DNA of 7,860 nt. Origin: Candidatus Aminicenantes bacterium UBA1061 (GTDB lineage: Bacteria > Acidobacteriota > Aminicenantia > Aminicenantales > Saccharicenantaceae). The notes below the pieces were generated by a model. The model made no database searches, was not told the origin of the DNA, and was given only the letters and a program-made list of their open reading frames with translations. The position numbers and the translations under genes were made by a program. The stretch is from contig DCDG01000015.1 in the NCBI GenBank assembly GCA_002316315.1, positions 15,637 to 23,496 on the forward strand, in the 5' to 3' direction. How positions within the stretch are numbered: the stretch's first letter is position 1; every line of letters begins with the position of its first letter. Shown piece after piece: positions 1-6,317 of this stretch.

Positions 1-1
1 C

Positions 2-106
2 CGAAAAGACAGAAGCGGCCTGGATTTCACCCACTATTCTGGCTCCGACCTCCAGGAATTATTCACTGCCCTTAGCAACCACTGCCGAGGCCGGAGAAGC
101 CAATAA
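2..106 (+). CDS. possible C-terminal tail of an upstream gene (partial)
   Basis: Frame 2 is open from the window edge to a TAA at 104-106 and encodes 34 residues, starting RKDRSGLDFTHYSGS and ending RGRRSQ. The codons are mostly C/G-ending (ctg, ttc, acc, ggc, gac, ctc), as in the clear genes here, and the amino-acid mix looks like a soluble protein. The stop lies about 35 bases before the two lysines that begin the next gene's signal peptide, a normal gap for genes in one operon. I do not recognise the family. Frame 3 is also open across the same stretch, so this could be chance. The true start would lie outside the window. Confidence 0.35.
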   Translation, partial: RKDRSGLDFTHYSGSDLQELFTALSNHCRGRRSQ

Positions 107-107
107 C

Positions 108-578
108 ATTTCTCCTTGCCATTTCCATCTCCCTGGCCCTAAAAAACTTTTCCATTTTTTATTTTTTTCGCTGCTCTCATTAATTTTATTTTTCAATTTA
201 TTAATTTTTTCTGCCCCAGCTCTCCTGGCCGCTGATAAAAAAGCTCTTCGTCCTGATGAGATTGACAAAGAAGCCCTGAAAAAAATCCAGGAAGAAAAAG
301 TTGTTAAAGCCATCCGCCTCAACGAGACTTCTATCAAGCTGGATGGTCGGCTGGAGGAAGAAGTCTGGAAGAAGAACGAACCGGTGACTGATTTTCTGCA
401 AAAAGATCCACTGGATGGAGCTCCGCCCACCGAGTTAACCGAAGTCTGGGTTGCCTACGATGACTCCAGCCTTTACGTGGCTGCTTACTGTCATGACTCA
501 GACCCTCAGGGGATTAAGGGTCTTCTCGGCCGGCGTGATTCTTTTGTCGATTCCGACTGGTTTTTCTTCGCGAGTTGA
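108..578 (+). pseudogene. N-terminal part of a CBM9-like/DUF5916 outer-membrane protein, frame-broken
   Basis: Frame 3 encodes the export signal and N-terminal domain of the barrel protein that continues at 712-2883. A signal peptide starts near 141 (KKLFHFLFFSLL) and ends around SAPALLA-AD near 213-236. After a short charged linker, a CBM9-like beta-sandwich begins near 309 (IRLNETSIKLDGRLEEEVW). It continues through TEVWVAYDDSSLYVAAYCHD and DSFVDSDWFFF, the usual order in this family. The frame stops at TGA 576-578, but the family sequence resumes in frame 1 as RVDPYFDRRSGYLF, so the stop results from a frameshift. No ATG, GTG or TTG lies in frame before the signal peptide. The codon listed at 108 is ATT, 8 bases after a GGAGAAG at 93-99. 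A GTG at 384 is inside the domain and cannot be the real start. The left boundary given is therefore a guess. The role of the domain is unknown; sugar binding is inferred only from the fold name. Confidence 0.75.
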
Positions 579-715
579 TCCCTATTTTGACCGACGAAGC
601 GGTTATCTGTTTCGGCGTCAATCCCTCCGGTTCAATCGTGGATGAGGTCCTGTCCAACGATGTCAATGAAGATGCAGAGCTGGGACGGCATCTGGGAGGC
701 CAAGAGTCGCCCGGG
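570..715 (+). other. cluster of four +1 frameshifts inside the DUF5916 gene
   Basis: The protein reads smoothly only if one base is skipped four times. WFFF (frame 3, to 569) joins RVDPYFDRRSGYLF (frame 1, 571-612) near base 570. That joins GVNPSGSIVDEVLSNDVNED (frame 2, from 614) at base 613. That joins SWDGIWEAKSR (frame 3, 678-710) within 674-677. That joins RVADGWTVEMRIPF (frame 1, from 712) at about 711, within a CCC run. Each junction is flanked by sequence that fits the family, and every event has the same sign, one extra base. The exact extra base is ambiguous at each site. Confidence 0.85.
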
Positions 716-738
716 TAGCCGATGGCTGGACAGTCGAG

Positions 739-2883
739 ATGCGCATCCCCTTTAATCAATTGCGTTTCCCCAAAAAAGATAGCTATGTCTGGGGCGTCAA
801 TTTTCAGCGGACGATCAAACGCAAAAACGAGCGCCTTTATTACGCCTGGGTGCCCAAGGAAGACAATGCTTATGTCTCGCGCTTTGCCCGCCTGGAAGGA
901 ATCGAGAAGATTAATCCTGGCCGGCGCATTGAGCTATATCCTTATACGGTAGGTCAGGCTCAGTTCGAGCCGGCCGAAGCCGGTAATCCCTTCCAGACCG
1001 GTCATGATTATTCAGGCAATGCCGGCTTTGATCTTAAGGTTGGGCTGAAAAGCAATCTCAATCTCGACGTAAGCGTCAATCCTGATTTTGGCCAGGTGGA
1101 AGTTGATCCGGCGGTTATTAACCTCACTGCCTATGAGACTTACTACGAAGAGAAAAGACCTTTCTTTATTGAAGGTGCTTCGATTTTCAATAACTTCGGC
1201 CGGGGCGGGATCTATATGAATGTTAATGTCAACTGGCCGAGTCCACGTCTTTTCTACAGCCGGCGGATTGGACGTGAGCCCCAGGGTTTTCCGCTTCATG
1301 ATGGCTATGTTAATTTCCCTGACCGCACCACCATCCTCGGTGCCTTTAAACTGACCGGACGGGTGGGCAGCGGTTGGAATGTAGGTTTTATTAATGCTGT
1401 TACCGCCCGCGAATACGCGACCGTTGATGATCTGGAGAACCGCTACCAGGATGAGGTCGAGCCACTGACTTATTATGGCGTCCTCCGCGCTCAGAAGGAT
1501 ATAAACAGCGGGCAGCAGGGACTGGGGTTGATGGCCACCGGCGTGATGAGAGACATAAATAACGAGAGCCTGTCAGCTATCCTGAATAAAAATGCTTTTA
1601 GCTTAGCAGCTGATGGCTGGTCATTTCTGGACAAAAAGCGCACCTGGGTGGTCGGCGGCTGGCTGGGCGGGTCTTTTATTGAGGGCAGCCAGGAAGATAT
1701 TTACCGGCTGCAGCAAAGTCCGATGCATTATTTCCAGCGGCCCGATGTGACTCATGTCAGCCTTAATCCGGACGCTACGACTCTCAACGGCTGGGCAGGC
1801 GAATTCAAACTGGGCAAGCAACAGGGAAATTCGCTTTTTCTGCTGTCGGTGGGGGCTCTGTCGCCAGGCTTTGATCCCAATGATGCTGGTTTCCAGAGCA
1901 TGGGCTCGGATTTAATTGATTTAAACGGGTTCTATGGTTATCAATGGCTTAAACCGGGTAAAGTCTTCCGGCAGTCAATGGCTTTTGTCGGCCTGACCCA
2001 GCAGTATGACTTTGGCGGTAATAAGCTCTTCAGCTGTTTATTCGGTGATTTTAACGGTGTCCTTACCAACTGGTGGCAGTTTGAATACACTTTCCTCTTT
2101 CTACCCGCTACCCTGACCAACCAGTTAACCCGGGGAGGGCCCCTGGCTAAGACACCAACGGGCTTTCTTCATCAGCTTTTCTTGAGCAGCGATTCGAGGC
2201 AACCGGTTGTTCTGTCGGGCAATTTTTCCTATCAATGGGTTAAAAATGATTCTCATTACTGGTCGGCGAGTCTCTCGCTGCGCTGGAAGCCAATGGCCAG
2301 TTTGAGCCTGTCGTTCGGACCGGCCGTCAGCTTTGAAACCAACGAAACGCAGTGGGTCAGGAAGGTAACCGATCCCCTGATGACCGAAACCTATGGAGTC
2401 AGGTATATTTTTGGCCGGATTGATCAGAAGGTGATAGCCAGCGAAATCAGGGTTAACTGGATCTTTACCCCGAAGCTCAGCCTGCAGGTCTATCTCCAGC
2501 CGTTTATCGCCGTGGGTAAATATGACCGCTTCAAGCAGCTTAACCGACCGCGTGCTTATGATTATTTGGTTTTCGGGGAGGAAGCGAACTCAACTCTTGT
2601 TCCAATCGAGGGTGGTTATCTTATTGATCCGGATGGAGCGGAGGGACCAGCCACATCTTTTATCATCGGCAATCCAGATTTTAATTATAAGTCATGGCGA
2701 GGGACAGCTGTCTTGAGATGGGAATACCGGCCGGGGTCTCTTTTCTATGTGGTCTGGACGCAGAACCGGGCGGACTACAGTCATCCGGGAGATCTGTCGC
2801 TCTGGCGCGATCTGGGGGACGTACTAACTGCTCCCGGCGACAATATTTTCCTGCTGAAGTTCTCCTACCGCTTCGACCTGTGA
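739..2883 (+). CDS. DUF5916 outer-membrane beta-barrel protein, long intact C-terminal part
   Basis: This 714-codon frame holds the end of the CBM9-like domain and the whole DUF5916 barrel. Its first residues (MRIPFNQLRFPKKD) are the end of the N-terminal domain, and frame 1 already reads in family register from 712, so ATG 739 is internal and not a true start. Residues 114-146 carry the family's signature stretch, with NPDFGQVEVDPAVIN and ETYYEEKRPFFIEG. The remainder alternates polar and hydrophobic residues in aromatic-rich beta strands. It ends FLLKFSYRFDL, a C-terminal strand of the kind recognised by the barrel assembly machinery. The protein should sit in the outer membrane; its substrate is unknown. 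With four bases removed, the gene from about 108 would encode roughly 920 residues, in keeping with the family. The long downstream frame has no further breaks, so decay, if real, is recent, or the breaks are artefacts. Family call is firm; function is not known. Confidence 0.9.
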   Translation: MRIPFNQLRFPKKDSYVWGVNFQRTIKRKNERLYYAWVPKEDNAYVSRFARLEGIEKINPGRRIELYPYTVGQAQFEPAEAGNPFQTGHDYSGNAGFDLKVGLKSNLNLDVSVNPDFGQVEVDPAVINLTAYETYYEEKRPFFIEGASIFNNFGRGGIYMNVNVNWPSPRLFYSRRIGREPQGFPLHDGYVNFPDRTTILGAFKLTGRVGSGWNVGFINAVTAREYATVDDLENRYQDEVEPLTYYGVLRAQKDINSGQQGLGLMATGVMRDINNESLSAILNKNAFSLAADGWSFLDKKRTWVVGGWLGGSFIEGSQEDIYRLQQSPMHYFQRPDVTHVSLNPDATTLNGWAGEFKLGKQQGNSLFLLSVGALSPGFDPNDAGFQSMGSDLIDLNGFYGYQWLKPGKVFRQSMAFVGLTQQYDFGGNKLFSCLFGDFNGVLTNWWQFEYTFLFLPATLTNQLTRGGPLAKTPTGFLHQLFLSSDSRQPVVLSGNFSYQWVKNDSHYWSASLSLRWKPMASLSLSFGPAVSFETNETQWVRKVTDPLMTETYGVRYIFGRIDQKVIASEIRVNWIFTPKLSLQVYLQPFIAVGKYDRFKQLNRPRAYDYLVFGEEANSTLVPIEGGYLIDPDGAEGPATSFIIGNPDFNYKSWRGTAVLRWEYRPGSLFYVVWTQNRADYSHPGDLSLWRDLGDVLTAPGDNIFLLKFSYRFDL

Positions 2884-2896
2884 AAACAGTGAATTA

Positions 2897-2925
2897 TTGA
2901 CCTCTGCTTCATTTTAGCTTAACAT
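2897..2925 (+). promoter_or_regulatory. sigma70-like promoter for the vWFA-like gene
   Basis: TTGACC at 2897-2902 matches the -35 consensus at five of six positions. It is followed by a 17-base spacer and TAACAT at 2920-2925, a four of six match to the -10 box. Transcription would begin near 2932, giving a leader of about 28 bases. It lies just after the DUF5916 stop, where no terminator hairpin is visible, so readthrough from upstream is also possible. Confidence 0.5.
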
Positions 2926-2949
2926 CTTAATTGAAATAGAAATAGAAAA

Positions 2950-2955
2950 GAGGGG
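2950..2955 (+). promoter_or_regulatory. ribosome binding site of the vWFA-like gene
   Basis: GAGGGG lies 4 bases before the ATG at 2960. Together with the signal peptide that starts at this ATG, it fixes the start. Two copies of GAAATA (2933-2938 and 2939-2944) precede it and probably only keep the leader A-rich and unstructured. Confidence 0.65.
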
Positions 2956-2959
2956 CAAA

Positions 2960-4285
2960 ATGAAGCAGCCTAAATTCTTTTTTGTTTTAATTCTGGTTTT
3001 AATGGTGGCCTTTCTGGCTGACTTTTCTTTAACTGCTCGCAGCACCGAGCCTTCGGTCCTGCGCTCAGCGGAAGGTAATTCTGTCCAGTCCGCAGCGGCC
3101 GGTGGCGAGCGAGATCTGGCCTTGAACTCCAGCTCGGGTTCACTGTCTGCTATCTCCGCCTTACACTTTAAAGGTCAGGATCAGCCGGAGAAGGTCTCGA
3201 CTGGGTTTTTTTATCTTCAGGCTTATGATCAGGGGAAATTTGTCGAGTCACTAACTCTAGCTGACCTGGTGGCAGCTCTGGAAGACCAACCTCTGAATAT
3301 CACCGGTTTGACTCTGGTCAAGGGTCTCAAGGTCAAAAGAACTGAAGGTCAGGAGATTCCCTCCCCGATACTTCCCCGAGTAATTATTCTCGAATTTAAG
3401 GCTTATGATTTTCACCAGAGAATGGGCGAGGTAGTGGAAAATCTTTTCCGCCGACCCTATAATCCCTCCGACGCAATTTCTCTTGTTACTCCAGTTAATA
3501 TTTATAGCTTTTCTTCTAACGACCTGCGGAATAAAACTCCAGACGAACTTATTAAGGCTGGTCTGACCATCCTGAAAAGAGATGTGTCTGTGTCCGGTCG
3601 AACTGAAAATGAAATCATAGATGAATTAACCAGGCTGATTCTTGATCTTCAGCAGGGTTCATCTGCTAAAGAAACTTTGACTCAGTATCAGCAGAATCTC
3701 GAAAGTCTCAAGAGTTTCAGGAAATTTAATCCTCAGACGATCAGTCTGGCTGCCGTCAGGTTTGCCGAGCTGCAAGCCATAAAAAAATATATTGTCGTCT
3801 ATCAGCAAGAATTTTTGCCTATTCCCAATGATCAAACGATGGATCAATTATTGGCCAATCAGGGCATTATGTTTCAGGCCAGCGAACTTTTCCGTTCCAT
3901 ACCTTCCGATATTTCAGTGGTGGTTGATTCTACTATAGAAGACTTGAAGCAGGCCAGCATGTCCATGAATCTTATTTATTTCAAAGCTGGCCCCAAACGC
4001 CGGCCGGATATCAAGATGAGAGAATTATCGGTAGATATGTTTGATATTTATGCGAAACTGGCCCAGGCCACCGGTGGTCTGGTGGAAGCCTCAGCCTCGC
4101 CGGCTGCCCAGCTCAAAAAAATTCTCGAACAGACGGAAAATTATTATTTGATTTCATGCCAGCTGCCCGCGCCCGAGCTGACTGCTGACCAGTTAGATGA
4201 ATCAGAGATAAGCGGAAAAACTGAGCAGGAAATAAAAATCTATATCAAAAACAAAAGCTACGAACTCAGTTATCACCGGCTCTGA
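2960..4285 (+). CDS. secreted vWFA-like protein of the TIGR03436 type, lacking a recognisable MIDAS motif
   Basis: A 441-residue exported protein. Residues 1-26 form a signal peptide (two lysines, then FFFVLILVLMVAFLA). A Ser/Ala/Gly-rich linker covers about 27-65. A short beta-sandwich at about 82-125 (YLQAYDQGKFVESLTLADL, then EDQPLNITGL) matches the lead-in domain seen before von Willebrand A domains in Acidobacteriota-type proteins. The vWA-like fold covers about 138-400. Its first strand is RVIILEFKAYDF, where a classic domain would have DxSxS; those metal-binding residues are missing. Its last helix and strand, FDIYAKLAQATGGLVEAS and ENYYLISC, are typical of the family. Residues 230-275 are Gln- and Glu-rich and probably helical. 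It has its own promoter and ends at a strong terminator. It likely acts in the periplasm or at the cell surface through protein-protein contacts; the partner is unknown. The family call rests on pattern memory. Confidence 0.75.
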   Translation: MKQPKFFFVLILVLMVAFLADFSLTARSTEPSVLRSAEGNSVQSAAAGGERDLALNSSSGSLSAISALHFKGQDQPEKVSTGFFYLQAYDQGKFVESLTLADLVAALEDQPLNITGLTLVKGLKVKRTEGQEIPSPILPRVIILEFKAYDFHQRMGEVVENLFRRPYNPSDAISLVTPVNIYSFSSNDLRNKTPDELIKAGLTILKRDVSVSGRTENEIIDELTRLILDLQQGSSAKETLTQYQQNLESLKSFRKFNPQTISLAAVRFAELQAIKKYIVVYQQEFLPIPNDQTMDQLLANQGIMFQASELFRSIPSDISVVVDSTIEDLKQASMSMNLIYFKAGPKRRPDIKMRELSVDMFDIYAKLAQATGGLVEASASPAAQLKKILEQTENYYLISCQLPAPELTADQLDESEISGKTEQEIKIYIKNKSYELSYHRL

Positions 4286-4292
4286 AAATAAG

Positions 4293-4330
4293 AAAAAAGG
4301 GGGCACACCCTGGTGCCCCCCGGTTTTTTT
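4293..4330. terminator. bidirectional intrinsic terminator between convergent genes
   Basis: An 8-base-pair stem, GGGGGCAC (4299-4306) with GTGCCCCC (4313-4320), encloses a 6-base loop. Six A's at 4293-4298 lie on the left and seven T's at 4324-4330 on the right, so either strand reads as a hairpin followed by U's. It begins 8 bases after the vWFA-like stop. The stop codon of the opposing M28 gene (4329-4331) uses the last two bases of the T-run, so the terminator is packed directly against both genes. Confidence 0.9.
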
Positions 4331-6185
4331 ATCTGTCAGCGAAACCGAAAACACTCAAATAACCAAGCTTGATCACCCTGGAGAAAAGATCACCAGAGGC
4401 TTTGTCCACTGTGTCGCTGGTCTGATGATAATCGGGATGCATGGCAGTCATGTAGTAAACGTAGGGTTTTTTGACCGCAGCAAAAGACGAATGGTCAGAT
4501 CCACCACCGCCTGCCCCCAGTTCAGGTTCGTTAATGAACAGATCCAGCCCGACATATTTATTCATTTCCTGCTGAAGCTCATAAAAACCTGAATCCTTGG
4601 TAGCATTAACCGAAACAAAATAAGCAGGACGAACCTTTTTGACCAGCTCTTCCACCCCTGCCACTTCCAGCCTTTTCTTGTAGCGTTCCATAGTCTGGTC
4701 GTCAAAGGCTCGGCTGATCATGTCGTAATTGAGATAGCCAACTGTCTTTTCTATCGGGAAGGTCGGATTCTGCACATAATAGCGGCTGCCCAGCAATCCC
4801 TTTTCTTCACCCGTCCAGAGGCAGAAGACAATCGAGCGCTTGGGCTTAACTGGATTAAGAGCCATAGCTCGGGCAATAGCTATCACCCCGACCGAACCCG
4901 AGCCGTTATCATCTGAACCATTAAAAACATAATCTTCCCACCGGCCCAGGTGATCAAAGTGGGCACCAACCACCACGTACTCGTCTTTAAGTTTTGGATC
5001 TGAACCTTCAATATAGCCAATTACATTTTTAGCTCTGACCAGTTTTGAACTGGCCGTAGAATTAATAATCACCCTGGCTCCTGGTATATCGCGTGAGGCT
5101 GGCTTATAGGTACTCTCAATTGAGTTTTTAAGCTCATCCAGCGTTTTACCGGTATTCTCCAGCAGCAGGTTAGCTATTTCCCTCGTGATATTAACCGTCG
5201 GAGCACTTCCCCCACCCATCATTCCGGCCATCATGTCCCTCGCTCCAGGAATAACCAATCTTGCTCTTGGTCTCTTAATAATCGGCCGATCATCAGGCGG
5301 CAGGGCATTCTGGTCGGTGCTCAGCGAATTATAGATGTCCGAATCTCTGGCCGCATTCTGAACAATCAGCACTGCTGCCGGTTCCTGCTTGTAGATTTCA
5401 TCGAGTTTATTAAATAACCGGCCGCCGCGGCCTCTCATCATAGCCATCATCTGTGCGGCCTGAGCCTGAGGGAAATATTTATCTTTCAGCTCTTTCTTCT
5501 GGTTAAAGGGTGATTTCGGATCATCCTTGCCTGGAGCTTCGCTGATGACCACCACCACCTTATCTTTGAGGTTTAAACCCTTAAGTTCATCCCAGCCGAT
5601 AGAAGGCTCTTTAATGCCATAGCCAACAAATACTACCGGCCCTTCGATTCTTTCTTCAGAAGAAAACATACTCATAAAATCAACACCGCCCTGGAAGGTG
5701 CGGCTCTTCAGACTGCCTCCTCTGGCCACTTCTATGGTCAGAGAAGCTTTGGTGTCAGAAATTTCTTTCAGAGAGAACTCCTGAAAGTAACTTTTTTCCT
5801 GTGGTTGATTGGCAAAATCTCCGCGGGCAACCATTGCTCTCAACCTGCCCATGTCCATTCTGGCCGGGCCACCGCCTGGCTTGACCCCCCACATCTTGAA
5901 GAGTGATACGACATAATCGGCGGCCGTGTCAAAACCGCGGCTGCCAGTGTCGCGCCCTTCCATCCAATCTGAGGAAATGTAGCCAAGCATGTTAAGGACA
6001 TCAGCCGGAGTAATGGAATCAAAGCCGACTTTGTACTTGTCTGGAACTGGCTGGGTCTCACTGACCAAACAAAGAGCTCTCTTCACCTCTTCAGGCTTCA
6101 TCTGCTGGGGCATTTGAGCCATCAGAAAGGAGAAAGTTGTCATGACCAGCACCAGAACGATTACCGGTAAGAGACGCTTTTTCAT
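4329..6185 (-). CDS. secreted M28-family zinc peptidase with an inserted PA domain
   Basis: A 618-residue exported metallopeptidase, probably an aminopeptidase acting on peptides in the periplasm or outside the cell. The start is the ATG at 6185: a GGAGG sits 5 bases ahead and the protein opens with a clean signal peptide (MKKRLLPVIVLVLVMTTFSFLMA). A longer frame from 6224 would place that GGAGG inside the coding region and bury the signal. An N-terminal segment with SSDWMEGRDTGSRG (about 71-84) is typical of the family. The PA domain spans roughly 140-365, and the catalytic domain about 385-618. All M28 zinc ligands are visible: H409 in GAHFDH, the Asp pair 425-426 in GSDDNGSG, catalytic E460 and ligand E461 in WTGEEKG, D488 in NYDM, and H565 in GGSDHSSF. 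The enzyme therefore looks active. Two Met- and Gly-rich loops interrupt the PA region. Exact substrate cannot be told. It lies downstream of the kinase gene on the same strand, with a 132-base gap. Confidence 0.93.
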   Translation of the reverse strand: MKKRLLPVIVLVLVMTTFSFLMAQMPQQMKPEEVKRALCLVSETQPVPDKYKVGFDSITPADVLNMLGYISSDWMEGRDTGSRGFDTAADYVVSLFKMWGVKPGGGPARMDMGRLRAMVARGDFANQPQEKSYFQEFSLKEISDTKASLTIEVARGGSLKSRTFQGGVDFMSMFSSEERIEGPVVFVGYGIKEPSIGWDELKGLNLKDKVVVVISEAPGKDDPKSPFNQKKELKDKYFPQAQAAQMMAMMRGRGGRLFNKLDEIYKQEPAAVLIVQNAARDSDIYNSLSTDQNALPPDDRPIIKRPRARLVIPGARDMMAGMMGGGSAPTVNITREIANLLLENTGKTLDELKNSIESTYKPASRDIPGARVIINSTASSKLVRAKNVIGYIEGSDPKLKDEYVVVGAHFDHLGRWEDYVFNGSDDNGSGSVGVIAIARAMALNPVKPKRSIVFCLWTGEEKGLLGSRYYVQNPTFPIEKTVGYLNYDMISRAFDDQTMERYKKRLEVAGVEELVKKVRPAYFVSVNATKDSGFYELQQEMNKYVGLDLFINEPELGAGGGGSDHSSFAAVKKPYVYYMTAMHPDYHQTSDTVDKASGDLFSRVIKLGYLSVFGFADR

Positions 6186-6317
6186 TAAGACCTCCATCTT
6201 CTGATTAAAAAAGCATTTTAACATTTTGACGGAAAGAGAAAACTGTTTCTTCCAGAAAAAAGAAAATAAACTTACCTGATAATTACCAGCAAATCTTCAT
6301 TCTGGCCAGGACCTGCT
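6186..6317 (-). promoter_or_regulatory. intergenic leader of the M28 gene with ribosome binding site and a possible -10 box
   Basis: Read on the minus strand, a GGAGG (6191-6195) lies 5 bases before the peptidase ATG and is a strong ribosome binding site. Further up, TAAAAT (6215-6220) matches the -10 consensus at five of six positions, but no convincing -35 box sits at the right distance. The 8-base palindrome CTGGCCAG at 6302-6309, just after the kinase stop, has no T-run behind it and is not a terminator. Co-transcription with the kinase therefore remains possible. The rest is A/T-rich with no clear structure. Confidence 0.45.

Noticed and set aside
141..215. A/T-rich, T-run-rich stretch as a possible origin, insertion or promoter element
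   Set aside because: The composition is explained by Phe, Leu and Ile codons of the signal peptide.
59..430. Open frame of 123 codons on the minus strand over the signal-peptide region
   Set aside because: It is antisense to the clear CBM9-like coding frame, has Ser/Arg-rich low-complexity sequence, and no ribosome binding site or family resemblance.
384..578. A separate small protein starting at GTG 384
   Set aside because: The frame is open further upstream and the region is the middle of the CBM9-like domain; GTG 384 is an internal valine codon and the TGA comes from a frameshift.
1012..1299. Minus-strand frame of 95 codons inside the barrel gene
   Set aside because: It is a shadow of the DUF5916 signature region, which is strongly conserved on the plus strand.
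6244..6272. Possible hairpin TTTCTT / AAGAAA in the gap between kinase and peptidase
   Set aside because: The stem is only A/T-rich and about six pairs long, with no T-run positioned for termination; it is expected by chance in such A/T-rich sequence.
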